Source: Xenorhabdus mauleonii
GTDB taxonomy: Bacteria > Pseudomonadota > Gammaproteobacteria > Enterobacterales > Enterobacteriaceae
DNA: 46,130 nucleotides
Assembly (NCBI RefSeq): GCF_900113945.1
Contig: NZ_FORG01000027.1
Coordinates: forward strand, 1 to 46,130
Direction: 5' to 3'
In this document: positions 17,123 to 27,502 of the stretch, piece by piece
How the letters are laid out: each line of letters begins with the position of its first letter
How positions within the stretch are numbered: the stretch's first letter is position 1
Position numbers and translations under genes: made by a program
The notes under the pieces: model-generated
Database searches by the model: none
The model's input: only the letters and a program-made list of their open reading frames with translations
What the model was told of the DNA's origin: nothing

Positions 17123-19606
17123 TTAGAATTTCACCGTAAGATTTGTTCTGAATGTGCGCCCCGGGCCGGGCATCAATCCCATAGCTAATGGATCGAGATA
17201 ATAAACATCAGTAACATTGTCGATCCCCATGTGTAACTTAACGTTTTTATTGATCTGATATTTCATAAACAGATCAATCGTTGTATAGGGTTTCCATTCC
17301 ACATGAACCAACGTGCTACCAACCCTTTTATTTTTATCTCCCAACCCAACACTTGGACGACTGCCGATATAATTCAGCATGGCTCCCATATCCAAATCCT
17401 TATCAAAGGCGCGCCCTCCCAGTGTTACAGAGTAGGATTGTTTTGGTTGGATATGATTAACAACGTAGCTATCAGGCACGCCCCCCGGATGACAACGGCG
17501 TGCTGGATCCTTATAACTTTGCTCTGGCGTTAAGCAGAAATTAGTGTGCGTAAAATATGACCAGGAAAATTCAGAATAGAGAATACCCATATCATAGCTC
17601 GTTGATAACTCTAAACCGCGAAATTCAGCTTTATCGATATTGATCATTGAGCGTTCAAAATCACGCCCATTAGCCTTCACACTCCCTACTCTGGTCAGAT
17701 AATCCTTGATATGATTATCAAAATAACTCAGCTTAGTGCGCAGTTTATCGCCTCCCAACAACAGATCATTCTGCAATACATTAATGCCCACTTCCCATGA
17801 CAAGGAACGTTCAGGTGATAACAAAATATTCTTATTTGTGCTTTGAGACCAACCTTTAGTTGTTTCAAATAAACTTGGCAATCGAATAGCAGAACCATAT
17901 TTGCCATAAAATTGCAGGCCTTCCACAGGTTCCAATGTCATATTGATAATCGGAGACCAGCCACTGCCAGTGCGCTCCAGTGCTTCACCATATGTGACAT
18001 GGTGAGAATTCATTCTGCCGGTATCAAAATCAAATTCCGGGAACTTAGGGTTATTATCATGGGATTTAAAATAGGAATAACGCAAGCCCCCCTCAAAAGC
18101 CAGCCATTCCACAGGTCTCCATTCAACATTGGCAATAGCATTGTACTCATTTCGCCAGCCGTCCCGATAAGGGGTATCAGTCCAGTTATCGTATATAACG
18201 TCTTTGGGGAAACCGATTTTTTCATATGAATAGGCTGCACCGTAGGTAAAAGAAAGATCGCCATAAGGGATAAGAATTTCTGACGTATTATGGATCCCTA
18301 CCCCCCATTTATCAGATTGGCTGTAATTCCGTCCTACCGACACTTTTCCACCCAGAGGAGTCGATGTATTAATGCGACTGACAGCACGGTTGAAAAATGC
18401 ATTGGCCTTTAAATCCACCAGATAGTTGCCAGCTGGTTTTAAGTGATACTGTGCAGTATTGGAACTGACGGTGATCTTATTCATATAGCCTTCATATGGC
18501 ATACCGAAACGGGCTATGGACGACGGCATAATTTCGCCATAACGGCTGATATATTCATTTTTGGCTAATTCAACAGTATGATTCTCGTCGAACTTTAATT
18601 TTCCTTTCAGCAAATAAGAAATATTATCCATAGACGTGTTAAGGATTTCTTCACTTGCCCTGTATGGGGTCAACCTTTCAGTACGCGCATAAGTCATGCC
18701 TTTTGAAGGGATTGGCATAATCTCTATTTGAGGAATGTTTTTCCCTCTTTTACCGGCATAATAATTACCATTCTGCCGGCGGGCAAAAGCTGCCACCACG
18801 TCCAGATACTTAGTTCTTGCGCCAACGGCAAGACTTCCCCCTCCCCCTGTTGGCCGGAATCCGCCATGCCTGTCCATGCCTTCTGATTTACCGAAGGCCT
18901 TGTGAATTTCGCTATCACGATATATGTCAGATCTAGGATAACCGCCGCGGGTTCCCACTTCCGGAGGCGTTGAACTGTTATTATTGAAACTGCCAATCAT
19001 CCTCACACCGAATTTCTGGTTCGGTAAGACAATATCGTTCACATTAAGCGTACTCATTCTGACAACGCCACCAATCGCGCCATTGGCATCCGGTGATGTG
19101 CTTGCGCCTTTTTCGATCGTTGCAGAACTGATGAGATCGGGATCAATGTAAGTGCGGCCGGCAATTCCTGAATAACCGCGATAAATCGTCGTTTCCTGAG
19201 AGGCTCCGTCAACAATAATGGGAACGCGTCCCTGACCTTGCATACCACGAATATTGACATCCAAAGCACCTGAATTACGGTTGTCGCTATTCAGCACGCC
19301 CGGAGTGCCTTTGAGAAAATCGCCAACTGACGTACCGCGTCGCTGCTCTATTCGCTCTGCTGAAATATAATTACTTGAGCCTGAAGTCATATAAGGCAAG
19401 TCGGCATCCCTTTCTGCCGCACTCATGCCGGACACTTCAAGTGTGTTCAATACCATTATTTCTGGTTGTATTATCTGTTCAGGAGCTGTTTTGGGCAGTG
19501 CTATGCTGTTTGCATAAAGCGGAAAGGCAGTATTGCCCAATAGTGCAACGACAATCCCTGTCCTCAAATTCAATGGAGAACTGAATATCCCTTTGGATGA
19601 TTCCAT
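17123..19606 (-). CDS. TonB-dependent outer-membrane receptor (heme/iron-uptake type)
   Basis: This 827-residue protein has a signal peptide ending about residue 33 (PLYANS), a putative TonB box in IMVLNTLEVSG near residue 50, a plug domain to about residue 190 (RRGTSVGDFLKGTPGV, DVNIRGMQGQGRVP, IEKGAST), and a C-terminal beta barrel ending in the aromatic GRTFRTNLTVKF. Plug and barrel patterns resemble the heme/hemoglobin-transferrin receptor group. Two cysteines (CLTPEQSYKDPARRC) may close an extracellular loop. A Fur-box-like site lies upstream, so it is probably iron-repressed. No binding protein, ABC transporter or siderophore genes are adjacent, so the ligand is undetermined. Confidence 0.85.
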   Translation of the reverse strand: MESSKGIFSSPLNLRTGIVVALLGNTAFPLYANSIALPKTAPEQIIQPEIMVLNTLEVSGMSAAERDADLPYMTSGSSNYISAERIEQRRGTSVGDFLKGTPGVLNSDNRNSGALDVNIRGMQGQGRVPIIVDGASQETTIYRGYSGIAGRTYIDPDLISSATIEKGASTSPDANGAIGGVVRMSTLNVNDIVLPNQKFGVRMIGSFNNNSSTPPEVGTRGGYPRSDIYRDSEIHKAFGKSEGMDRHGGFRPTGGGGSLAVGARTKYLDVVAAFARRQNGNYYAGKRGKNIPQIEIMPIPSKGMTYARTERLTPYRASEEILNTSMDNISYLLKGKLKFDENHTVELAKNEYISRYGEIMPSSIARFGMPYEGYMNKITVSSNTAQYHLKPAGNYLVDLKANAFFNRAVSRINTSTPLGGKVSVGRNYSQSDKWGVGIHNTSEILIPYGDLSFTYGAAYSYEKIGFPKDVIYDNWTDTPYRDGWRNEYNAIANVEWRPVEWLAFEGGLRYSYFKSHDNNPKFPEFDFDTGRMNSHHVTYGEALERTGSGWSPIINMTLEPVEGLQFYGKYGSAIRLPSLFETTKGWSQSTNKNILLSPERSLSWEVGINVLQNDLLLGGDKLRTKLSYFDNHIKDYLTRVGSVKANGRDFERSMINIDKAEFRGLELSTSYDMGILYSEFSWSYFTHTNFCLTPEQSYKDPARRCHPGGVPDSYVVNHIQPKQSYSVTLGGRAFDKDLDMGAMLNYIGSRPSVGLGDKNKRVGSTLVHVEWKPYTTIDLFMKYQINKNVKLHMGIDNVTDVYYLDPLAMGLMPGPGRTFRTNLTVKF

Positions 19607-19744
19607 TCTTGATTTTTCCTGTTATGTTTTTGTCTGTGTATATTCGAAATGTATAAATAGCAATTTCACTATTTTTTGATAGTTATTTGTTTTTATTAGT
19701 TATTTGTCTTTGAACAACATTTATGTTGGATAACGATTTGTTTT

Positions 19745-19773
19745 CGATAATGCTTTGGAAGCAATCATTATCG
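19745..19773. promoter_or_regulatory. 8-bp inverted repeat resembling Fur hexamers
   Basis: CGATAATG (19745-19752) and CATTATCG (19766-19773) are exact inverted repeats about 140 bases upstream of the receptor gene. The GATAAT-type half-sites fit Fur-like recognition, though the spacing is not canonical. Confidence 0.4.
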
Positions 19774-19855
19774 GGAAGAAATGTGGCTGAACATTATTTG
19801 TACCTGATTGAAATATATTATTTTTATTCTTCGCCAATGATAAATAACAGCAAAC

Positions 19856-19874
19856 ACAAATGCAAATCATTATC
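19856..19874 (-). promoter_or_regulatory. Fur-box-like site
   Basis: Read on the minus strand, GATAATGATTTGCATTTGT matches the 19-bp Fur consensus at 13 positions, including the whole left half. It lies about 250 bases before the TonB-dependent receptor start. Confidence 0.55.
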
Positions 19875-20071
19875 ATATGAAGCTATTGCATAGTGAATTC
19901 TCGCTGAATAAATTAAAAACTAAAATGACAAAAAAAGATTAACTCGAGCCTCTTCGCAATCCTGCTGAATAGTGAAAAAATCTGATACATTCCTGCGAGT
20001 AATCCTGATAACCTACCGACCAAATCCTCCTAATCTAATCCACAGATGAATCACACAGATTATCAGTGATA

Positions 20072-20160
20072 AGATAGTACGCTCGCTAAGTAAGTAGTGC
20101 CTTCACTAAAGATCGAGCCTTCGCTAAGATCGTGCTTTCGCCCAGAATAAGGCTCACTAG
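20072..20160 (+). repeat. Degenerate tandem repeat array upstream of mutS
   Basis: About five diverged copies of a 17-20 bp unit of the type AGATCGAGCCTTCGCTA run head to tail (for example at 20072, 20110 and 20127). The clearest pair is AGATCGAGCCTTCGCTA and AGATCGTGCTTTCGCCC. The function is unknown; it could be a decayed minisatellite or a binding-site array. Confidence 0.5.
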
Positions 20161-20268
20161 CGTTCCATTCTTAGCTGATTATATTTAGGTTTTGTCATTT
20201 AGATGGGTTGGCTGAGCGTCGATGGCCCAACTGAGTCAACAGGAATAATAAATTTGAATCAAATCAAT

Positions 20269-22830
20269 ATGAAAGAATCCCCAGCAAAGGATATAGATAG
20301 CCATACTCCCATGATGCAACAGTATCTGCGCCTGAAAGCGCAGCATCCAGATATTCTGCTGCTTTATCGGATGGGTGATTTTTATGAGTTGTTCTATGAC
20401 GATGCCAAAAAAGCCGCGAAGTTATTGGATATTTCCCTAACCAAACGCGGACAATCGGCAGGTCAGCCTATTCCTATGGCGGGCGTGCCTTATCACGCAA
20501 TCGAAAACTATCTGGCAAAGCTGGTACAGCTCGGTGAATCCGCAGCACTCTGTGAACAAGTTGGTGATCCTGCGACGAGTAAAGGGCCTGTTGAACGAAA
20601 AGTCGTACGTATTGTGACCCCCGGTACGGTAACCGATGAAGCCTTGCTGCAAGAGCGTCAGGATAATCTTCTGGCCGCTATCTGGCATGATAGCCAAGGC
20701 TTCGGTTATGCCACTCTGGATATTACTTCCGGTCGTTTCCGCGTTGCTGAAATGGCTGACGAAGATACTGTTGCCGCCGAGCTGCAACGCACCCGCCCCG
20801 CGGAATTGCTTTACCCTGAGACTTTCGGCCACATGGCACTGATTGAGCGCTGTCACGGACTGCGCCGCCGCCCAATGTGGGAATTTGAGCTGGATACCGC
20901 CAGACAACAACTGAATTTACAATTCGGCACTCGCGATCTGATCGGCTTCGGGGTGGAAAAATCAACACTTGCCCTGCGCGCAGCAGGTTGTTTGCTGCAA
21001 TATGTAAAAGATACCCAACGCACCGCCCTGCCTCATATCCGTAGCCTGACCATGGATTCTCAGCAGGAAACGGTTATCATGGATGCCGCAACCCGCCGTA
21101 ATCTGGAAATCACGCAAAACCTGTCTGGCGGCATCGAGAATACGCTGGCTTCTGTCCTCGATCAGTGCGTGACCCCAATGGGCAGCCGTATGCTGAAACG
21201 CTGGTTGCATACTCCCATTCGCAATAAAAGTATATTGGAAAATCGCCAACAGGCTATTTCCGCGTTACAAGAAATCGGCTATGAATTACAGCCATTTTTG
21301 CGTCAGGTTGGTGATCTGGAGCGAGTGCTTGCACGTCTCGCCCTCCGTTCTGCGCGTCCCCGTGATCTGGCCAGAATGCGTCATGCTTTCCAGCAACTCC
21401 CTGATATTAATCAGATCATGGCATCATCCGATTTCCCTTATATTAAAACGCTACAACAACGTGTAGGGAATTTTGATGAGTTGCAGGCCCTGTTGGAAAA
21501 TGCGGTTGTCGAAACACCACCTGTTCTGGTGCGTGATGGTGGCGTGATTGCGACAGGCTACAATGCTGAATTGGATGAGTGGCGAGCCTTGGCCGATGGC
21601 GCAACTGATTATCTGGATCGGCTGGAAATTCGCGAACGTGAGAAATACGGGATTGATACCTTGAAAGTGGGCTTCAATGCTGTACATGGCTACTATATTC
21701 AAATCAGCCGTGGACAAAGCCATTTAGCCCCGATCCATTATGTTCGTCGTCAGACACTGAAAAATGCAGAACGCTACATCATTCCTGAATTAAAAGAGTA
21801 TGAAGATAAGGTTCTGACCTCCAAAGGCAAAGCGCTGGCGATTGAAAAAGCCTTGTACGAGGAGCTATTTGATTTGTTGCTGCCGCATCTGGCGGATTTG
21901 CAAACCAGTGCCGAAGCATTGGCTGAGCTGGATGTACTGTCAAACCTGGCTGAACGTGCTGAAACCCTGAATTACACCTGCCCGACACTGACAGATAAAA
22001 TCGGCATTCAAATCACCGGTGGCCGCCATCCCGTTGTCGAGCAAGTCTTGAGTGAGCCGTTTATTTCTAACCCGCTGACGATCTCGTCACAGCGCCGCTT
22101 GCTGATTATCACTGGCCCGAATATGGGCGGTAAAAGTACCTATATGCGCCAAGCGGCGTTGATTACGCTGCTGGCCTATATCGGAAGTTTTGTTCCTGCT
22201 GATAATGCAATCATAGGCCCGGTTGATCGTATCTTCACCCGTGTCGGGGCATCCGATGATCTGGCCTCAGGGCGTTCTACGTTTATGGTGGAAATGACCG
22301 AAACCGCCAATATCTTGCACAATGCCACTGAATATAGTCTGGTCTTGATGGATGAAATCGGTCGCGGTACGTCAACTTATGATGGTTTATCCCTTGCTTG
22401 GGCGTGTGCCGAGAATTTGGCCAACCGCATCAAAGCAATGACCTTGTTTGCGACCCACTATTTTGAACTGACGACTCTGCCGGAAAAGCTGGAAGGGGTC
22501 GTCAACATTCATCTGGATGCCGTTGAACACGGGGATACCATTGCTTTTATGCACAATGTGCAAGAAGGGGCGGCAAGCAAGAGCTATGGCCTGGCCGTTG
22601 CGTCTCTGGCGGGCGTTCCCCGGGATGTGATTAAGCGTGCACGCCAAAAACTTAAAGAGCTGGAATCAATTTCCAACCATGCGACAGCAAGCCATGTCGA
22701 CACACCGCAACTAACACTGTTAACGGAGGATACTTCTCCGGCGGTTGAAGCACTGGAAAACTTGAATCCGGATACATTGACACCACGCCAAGCCCTCGAA
22801 TGGATTTATCGTCTGAAGGATATGGTGTAG
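20269..22830 (+). CDS. mutS: DNA mismatch repair protein MutS
   Basis: This mismatch-recognition ATPase starts methyl-directed repair with MutL and MutH. The mismatch-binding Phe-x-Glu is in [10 protein letters not shown] near residue 35. Walker A is GPNMGGKST, the Walker B region is [15 protein letters not shown], and the C-terminal tail ([17 protein letters not shown]) is the dimer/tetramer region. The ATG at 20269 gives 853 residues, equal to E. coli MutS; an in-frame TTG at 20254 has a better-placed AGGA and would add five residues. The stop codon merges into a 12-bp tandem repeat before miaE. A degenerate repeat array lies upstream. It is fully conserved and presumably functional. Confidence 0.97.
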   Translation: MKESPAKDIDSHTPMMQQYLRLKAQHPDILLLYRMGDFYELFYDDAKKAAKLLDISLTKRGQSAGQPIPMAGVPYHAIENYLAKLVQLGESAALCEQVGDPATSKGPVERKVVRIVTPGTVTDEALLQERQDNLLAAIWHDSQGFGYATLDITSGRFRVAEMADEDTVAAELQRTRPAELLYPETFGHMALIERCHGLRRRPMWEFELDTARQQLNLQFGTRDLIGFGVEKSTLALRAAGCLLQYVKDTQRTALPHIRSLTMDSQQETVIMDAATRRNLEITQNLSGGIENTLASVLDQCVTPMGSRMLKRWLHTPIRNKSILENRQQAISALQEIGYELQPFLRQVGDLERVLARLALRSARPRDLARMRHAFQQLPDINQIMASSDFPYIKTLQQRVGNFDELQALLENAVVETPPVLVRDGGVIATGYNAELDEWRALADGATDYLDRLEIREREKYGIDTLKVGFNAVHGYYIQISRGQSHLAPIHYVRRQTLKNAERYIIPELKEYEDKVLTSKGKALAIEKALYEELFDLLLPHLADLQTSAEALAELDVLSNLAERAETLNYTCPTLTDKIGIQITGGRHPVVEQVLSEPFISNPLTISSQRRLLIITGPNMGGKSTYMRQAALITLLAYIGSFVPADNAIIGPVDRIFTRVGASDDLASGRSTFMVEMTETANILHNATEYSLVLMDEIGRGTSTYDGLSLAWACAENLANRIKAMTLFATHYFELTTLPEKLEGVVNIHLDAVEHGDTIAFMHNVQEGAASKSYGLAVASLAGVPRDVIKRARQKLKELESISNHATASHVDTPQLTLLTEDTSPAVEALENLNPDTLTPRQALEWIYRLKDMV

Positions 22831-22832
22831 TC

Positions 22833-22892
22833 ATGGGTGTAGTTATGAATGTAACTATGGATGTAGATATGGATGTAGATATAGATGCAACT
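22833..22892 (+). repeat. 12-bp tandem repeat between mutS and miaE
   Basis: Five 12-bp units begin at 22833, 22845, 22857, 22869 and 22881. The third and fourth are identical (ATGGATGTAGAT); the others differ at two to four positions. The mutS end (ATGGTGTAG) is itself unit-like. The period is a multiple of three. Confidence 0.85.
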
Positions 22893-22907
22893 AAGTGCGG
22901 GGGAATG

Positions 22908-23672
22908 ATGTCGGTTGATCCCAACCTGTTGGCACCTATTTATCAATTTCTACAATGCAAAACACCCGAACAATGGGTAGAAAAAGCCCGGCAGCCTGAA
23001 AACCTGCCGGTTTTGCTGCGCGATCACCTGTTGTGTGAATTAAAAGCCGCGCAAAGTGCTATGTTCTTAATTCGCAAGTATGCCGTTGATCCCAAAAGCG
23101 CGGATACCTTGCTGGCATGGTTTCGTCCTTATGAAGACTTTGCCTATAAAAAAATGGGTGATATCCACTCACTGAAAGGAAAGAACCAAGTCACCAAGCA
23201 AATCACTGCCCGGGCAAATTCACCGTATAGCCAAGATCTCATCGATAAGATGGTGTTGTTGATTAAGGAAGAATTGCACCATTTTTATCAGGTGCTGGAA
23301 ATCATGGATATCAGGGGAATAAGTTATGACAGTATCAGTGCCAGCCGCTATGCAAAATCCCTGTTTCAGCATATTACCAACCATGAGCCTTATACGTTGG
23401 TTGATAAACTGATTATTGGTGCCTACATCGAAGCTCGTTCATGTGAACGGTTTGCCAAATTGGCTCCTCATCTGGATGAAGATTTGGGTAAGTTTTATAT
23501 TTCGCTATTGCGTTCAGAGGCTCGCCACTATCAAGATTATTTAACACTTGCTCAATCAATATCTAAAGAAGATATTTCACAGCGAGTGAGCTATTTCGGC
23601 CAGATAGAAGCGGAATTAATCCAATCTCTTGATAATGATTTTAAATTTCATAGTGGCATTCCTGCCCAGTGA
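22908..23672 (+). CDS. miaE: tRNA-(ms2io6A)-hydroxylase MiaE
   Basis: This non-heme diiron monooxygenase hydroxylates the isopentenyl group of ms2i6A at tRNA position 37. Diiron ligand motifs are visible: LLCELKAAQSA, KEELHHFYQV, YIEARSCERF and LRSEARHYQDY. The chosen start (22908, with an alternative ATG at 22905) follows a GGGGGA ribosome-binding site and gives 254 residues. The frame stays open upstream to 22800 only because it runs through the 12-bp repeat and the mutS end. It lies 77 bases downstream of mutS, inserted between mutS and rpoS. The C-terminus (FHSGIPAQ) matches the family. Confidence 0.93.
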   Translation: MSVDPNLLAPIYQFLQCKTPEQWVEKARQPENLPVLLRDHLLCELKAAQSAMFLIRKYAVDPKSADTLLAWFRPYEDFAYKKMGDIHSLKGKNQVTKQITARANSPYSQDLIDKMVLLIKEELHHFYQVLEIMDIRGISYDSISASRYAKSLFQHITNHEPYTLVDKLIIGAYIEARSCERFAKLAPHLDEDLGKFYISLLRSEARHYQDYLTLAQSISKEDISQRVSYFGQIEAELIQSLDNDFKFHSGIPAQ

Positions 23673-23773
23673 AATTCATGACTGTAGGAATTTTCTTAAT
23701 ATAAAGATAAATATAATTAAAACCAACTGGAAAATTAAATAGTCATTAAAATGCAAATGAGTTAATAATAATG

Positions 23774-23800
23774 AAAGGCGGGCTAAATAAGCCCACCTTT
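23774..23800 (-). terminator. Terminator between miaE and rpoS
   Basis: AAAGGCGGGCT and AGCCCACCTTT form an 11-bp stem. The one imperfect pair is a G-U wobble on the minus-strand RNA, so it fits rpoS best, but it could serve both convergent genes. Confidence 0.65.
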
Positions 23801-23847
23801 AAATTAATACCAAATAGATTATTTTCTTTAGAATTAAAGACTAATAA

Positions 23848-24843
23848 TCAAGTACGGAATAATGATTCTAAATTCAAGCCTTGGGTATGCAGTATGTCTC
23901 TGAGACGACGCAACCCTTCCACTTGAATTTGACGAACTCTTTCCCTTGTCAATCCTATTTCTCGCCCAACATCTTCCAATGTTTCGGCTTCATACCCAAG
24001 TAAACCAAAGCGACGCGCCAACACTTCACGCTGTTTCGCATTCAGTTCAAACAGCCACTTCACGATGCTTTGTTTCATATCGTCATCTTGAATGGTTGTT
24101 TCTGGCCCGGCGTCGTTTTCATCAGATAAAATATCCAACAATGCTTTATCTGAATCCCCACTAATTGGTGTATCGACAGAAGTAATGCGTTCGTTAAGCC
24201 GCATCATACGGCTGACGTCTTCAACAGGTTTATCCAGTTTTTCCGCAATTTCTTCGACACTTGGTTCATGATCCAATTTGTGTGCCAGCTCTCTTGCAGT
24301 ACGTAAATAGACATTCAATTCTTTGACTATGTGAATAGGCAGACGAATTGTGCGAGTTTGGTTCATAATGGCACGCTCAATTGTTTGGCGGATCCACCAT
24401 GTCGCATATGTAGAAAAACGAAAACCTCTTTCAGGATCAAATTTTTCCACCGCACGAATAAGCCCAAGGTTCCCTTCTTCAATCAGATCAAGCAGCGCCA
24501 ATCCACGATTGCTATATCGGCGAGATATTTTCACGACCAAACGTAAATTACTTTCAATCATACGTTGGCGCGCAGCAATATCCCCACGCAGTGCTCGTCT
24601 AGCGAAAAGAACCTCTTCCTCAGCTGTCAGCAGGGGAGAAAAACCGATCTCCCCCAGATAAAGCTGTGTTGCATCAAGCACTCTTTGGTTTACACCTTGC
24701 AACAACTCCAGATCTTCATCCAGGCTGGTTACATCATCCCCGTCTTTCAGCAACGCTTCATCAAAGTCATTAGCTTCCATGCTATTTTCGTCTAAATCCG
24801 CATCATCATACAACTCATTAACTTTAAGCGTACTTTGGCTCAT
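23848..24843 (-). CDS. rpoS: RNA polymerase sigma factor RpoS
   Basis: This is the stationary-phase and general stress sigma factor, 331 residues, close to E. coli RpoS. Region 2 ([35 protein letters not shown]) contacts the -10 element; region 4 ([20 protein letters not shown]) contacts the -35 element. The acidic N-terminus is typical. It is preceded by nlpD with a 53-base gap; in enterics the main rpoS promoter lies inside nlpD. A GGAG ribosome-binding site is present. In Xenorhabdus and Photorhabdus relatives RpoS influences host colonisation. Confidence 0.97.
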   Translation of the reverse strand: MSQSTLKVNELYDDADLDENSMEANDFDEALLKDGDDVTSLDEDLELLQGVNQRVLDATQLYLGEIGFSPLLTAEEEVLFARRALRGDIAARQRMIESNLRLVVKISRRYSNRGLALLDLIEEGNLGLIRAVEKFDPERGFRFSTYATWWIRQTIERAIMNQTRTIRLPIHIVKELNVYLRTARELAHKLDHEPSVEEIAEKLDKPVEDVSRMMRLNERITSVDTPISGDSDKALLDILSDENDAGPETTIQDDDMKQSIVKWLFELNAKQREVLARRFGLLGYEAETLEDVGREIGLTRERVRQIQVEGLRRLRDILHTQGLNLESLFRT

Positions 24844-24896
24844 CAGCTGCTCCTACCCATGATAATGCGGGCAGGAATTTCAGATCCTGCCCCGGT

Positions 24897-25943
24897 TTAT
24901 CGCTGCGAAAGATATCGCAGCGGGTTTACGGATTTTCCCTTGTAGCGAATTTCAAAATGCAATCTCACGGAACTTGTTCCGGTACTACCCATGGAGGCAA
25001 TTTTTTGCCCCGCTTGGACGTCTTGCTGCTCACGCACTAACATAGTGTCGTTGTGGGCATAAGCGCTCAGGTAGTCGTCGTTATGTTTTATAATTATTAG
25101 ATTTCCATATCCGCGTAACGCATTTCCAGCATAAACTACTTTTCCACTGGCAGTTGAAAATACGGGTTGGCCACGGGTGCCCGCAATATCAATGCCTTTA
25201 TTTCCGCCCTGAGAATCAGAGAAGCCCTCAAGAATTTTTCCTTCCGCAGGCCATCTCCAGCTATTAATAGCGCCGAAACCAGCACTATTTACACCCATAT
25301 TTGTCGCTGTAGATGATTTCGAAGCGGCACTTTCGCTATCAGAAATAGTTGATTTTGCCAACATTTTTCCGGAGCTAGGTCTATCAATATTTGCAGGATA
25401 CGCATTAATTTTTTGAAAATCAACCTGCTTAATTTTAGATTGGGTGCTATTTGATGCTATTAATACACCATTCTTGGAGTTTACATTATCCATTTGAAGG
25501 ATCTGACCAACATTTAAACCATAAGGTTCTGAAATATTATTTTTGCGAGCTAGATCACGAAAATCATTACCTGTAATCCAAGCAATGTAAAATAATGTAT
25601 CCCCATGTTTAACCGTGTAGGTATTCCCGCTGTAGCTTCCTTTCGGGATGCTTTCGTAGTTACGGTTATAGGTAATTTTTCCCAAATGAGATGTCGTTGA
25701 ATCAGCAGAATTAACTAGACGACGGGTTTCTGCAGAATGATTGTCTGGTATTTTATTCTGCGAAATTATCACTGGTGGAGATGGCACAGAAGCAGAAATA
25801 GGTGATGGTCTGGAGAGCATTCTTCCGCTTTTTTCCTTATTATCAATACTTACTATCGGAGCAGGACGATTTGGCTCATTACTACAACCAACCAACACAG
25901 TACCTATAATGCTATTGATAATTATCCACTTTATTTTTTTCAT
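24897..25943 (-). CDS. nlpD: Murein hydrolase activator NlpD
   Basis: This outer-membrane lipoprotein activates the septal amidase AmiC. The lipobox is VLVGC (Cys about residue 20), a LysM domain covers about residues 105-155 (YTVKHGDTLFYIAWITG), and a C-terminal LytM/M23 domain follows. The LytM domain is degenerate: the expected first-ligand His is replaced (GGNKGIDIAG) and the HxH is broken (VRLHFEIR). This fits an activator rather than a peptidase. I chose the ATG at 25943 because AGGA lies seven bases before it; an ATG six codons upstream is possible. It is followed by rpoS. Confidence 0.93.
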   Translation of the reverse strand: MKKIKWIIINSIIGTVLVGCSNEPNRPAPIVSIDNKEKSGRMLSRPSPISASVPSPPVIISQNKIPDNHSAETRRLVNSADSTTSHLGKITYNRNYESIPKGSYSGNTYTVKHGDTLFYIAWITGNDFRDLARKNNISEPYGLNVGQILQMDNVNSKNGVLIASNSTQSKIKQVDFQKINAYPANIDRPSSGKMLAKSTISDSESAASKSSTATNMGVNSAGFGAINSWRWPAEGKILEGFSDSQGGNKGIDIAGTRGQPVFSTASGKVVYAGNALRGYGNLIIIKHNDDYLSAYAHNDTMLVREQQDVQAGQKIASMGSTGTSSVRLHFEIRYKGKSVNPLRYLSQR

Positions 25944-26113
25944 TGGGTTTCCTAAATTCATACCTCAATCTCCCGCAAAGGCAAATATAAGTCCTAATAA
26001 TGATGATTTATAAAGAAATTTAGAATCACAAAAGATTTAAAGCGAGATATTTTGCTTACTTTTAGACAAAATGACAGCCAATTTAAATATTATGGTATAA
26101 AAATACCGATATA

Positions 26114-26740
26114 TTATGCTAAGTCGCCTTGAATTAAGGGTACAAAACGGACGGATTCTATAATTTCCCCATGAAAATCATTTCCGTGGCGATGAACCAC
26201 TTTCAATGACTGAGAATACTCACCAACAGGCAGAACCATCACTCCCCCATCAGCAAGTTGATGCAATAAAGCCTGTGGTATTTCAGGAGGCGCCGCAGTG
26301 ACAATAATGGCATCAAACAGACCCTTTGATGGCCAACCATTCCAGCCATCACCGTGACGTGTTGAGATATTGTGCAGATCGAGTTGCTTAAATCTTCGCT
26401 TGGCCTGCCATTGCAGACTTTTAATGCGTTCCACAGAGAAGACATGTTTGGCTAAATGAGCAAGTATTGCCGTCTGATAACCGGAGCCAGTCCCAATTTC
26501 CAATACCTTGGATTCTGGCGTTAAATTCAATAGCTCCGTCATGCGGGCAACAATATACGGCTGGGAGATAGTTTGCCCATGTCCAATGGGCAGTGCTGTG
26601 TTCTCATACGCTTTATGCGCAAAAGCCTCATCCACAAAGCATTCTCTGGGTACTTTGGCAATAACGTCTAACAGTTGCTCGTTGTCTATCCCTTGCTGGC
26701 GCAGTTGTGCCAGCAAATCTTTTATGGCCCGGTTCAGCAT
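26114..26740 (-). CDS. pcm: Protein-L-isoaspartate O-methyltransferase Pcm
   Basis: This 208-residue cytosolic SAM-dependent methyltransferase starts repair of isoaspartyl damage in aged proteins. It shows the SAM-binding glycine motif [15 protein letters not shown] and the PCMT signature around [15 protein letters not shown]. It overlaps the 3' end of surE by seven bases, implying coupled translation. The surE-pcm-nlpD-rpoS order is the conserved enteric stationary-phase cluster. Confidence 0.95.
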   Translation of the reverse strand: MLNRAIKDLLAQLRQQGIDNEQLLDVIAKVPRECFVDEAFAHKAYENTALPIGHGQTISQPYIVARMTELLNLTPESKVLEIGTGSGYQTAILAHLAKHVFSVERIKSLQWQAKRRFKQLDLHNISTRHGDGWNGWPSKGLFDAIIVTAAPPEIPQALLHQLADGGVMVLPVGEYSQSLKVVHRHGNDFHGEIIESVRFVPLIQGDLA

Positions 26741-27498
26741 TCCTCAATATCCCCGACCTTTGCCAACCACTCTTCCATCAGTTTATGTGCTTTATAGGCC
26801 GTCAGATCTATATGCAAAGGCGTGATGGAAACAAATCCTTCTTCTACTGCAGCAAAATCTGTTTCAGGCCCTGCATCATGTTTCTCACCGGGAGGGCCAA
26901 TCCAATAAAGCATATTCCCTTTCGGATCTTCCTGAACATAGACTTTTTCAGCTGCACTGCGGCAACCACACCGTGTTACACGAAACCCCTTAATCTGTTC
27001 TACAGGAATATCTGGCACGTTAATATTCAGCGTATTGCCTGCCCTCAACGGGAATTTTTGCAATAGGGTCAACAGCCGCACAGTGATTTCCGCCGCTGTT
27101 TCATAGTGTTTGTCACCATTCAGGGATACAGCCAGTGCCGGCAACCCTAAATGGCGCCCTTCCATGGCAGCAGCAACCGTGCCAGAGTAAATCACGTCGT
27201 CACCAAGATTAGGGCCACAGTTGATGCCTGAAACAACTATGTCAGGACGAGGGTGAACCAGCTGATTCACGCCCAAATAAACACAATCCGTCGGCGTGCC
27301 TTCTTGAACAGAAATATCACCATTGCTCAGTGTATTAATGCGCAAAGGACGATCCAGCGTTAAAGCATTTGATGCGCCGCTACGGTTACGATCAGGTGCG
27401 ACTACCTGAACTTGATAGTGTTTACGCAATGTAGCCGCCAAGGTTTGAATACCCGGCGCGGTAACACCATCATCATTACTCAACAATATCCGTAGCAT
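26734..27498 (-). CDS. surE: 5'/3'-nucleotidase SurE
   Basis: This 254-residue metal-dependent nucleotidase/exopolyphosphatase acts on nucleoside monophosphates. The N-terminal metal motif is [13 protein letters not shown], followed by the Asn/Ser ligand region ([12 protein letters not shown]) and [13 protein letters not shown]. It overlaps pcm. The usual upstream neighbour truD is separated here by about 880 bases carrying a small ORF and a kinase-like gene. Confidence 0.95.
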   Translation of the reverse strand: MLRILLSNDDGVTAPGIQTLAATLRKHYQVQVVAPDRNRSGASNALTLDRPLRINTLSNGDISVQEGTPTDCVYLGVNQLVHPRPDIVVSGINCGPNLGDDVIYSGTVAAAMEGRHLGLPALAVSLNGDKHYETAAEITVRLLTLLQKFPLRAGNTLNINVPDIPVEQIKGFRVTRCGCRSAAEKVYVQEDPKGNMLYWIGPPGEKHDAGPETDFAAVEEGFVSITPLHIDLTAYKAHKLMEEWLAKVGDIEEC

Positions 27499-27502
27499 TT
27501 AA

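Larger units (their letters stand above)
19607..20268. other. Divergent regulatory region between receptor and mutS genes
   Basis: No gene is seen. It holds the receptor promoter side (palindrome at 19745, Fur box at 19856) and the mutS upstream side (repeat array at 20072-20160). An in-frame upstream extension of mutS from 20203 is open but has no ribosome-binding site. Confidence 0.5.

Noticed and set aside
20437..20910. 157-codon minus-strand frame inside mutS
   Set aside because: Antisense shadow of mutS; no family resemblance.
22800..22907. Upstream start for miaE overlapping mutS
   Set aside because: The extra 36 residues come from a tandem repeat and the mutS end; family length supports the start at 22908.
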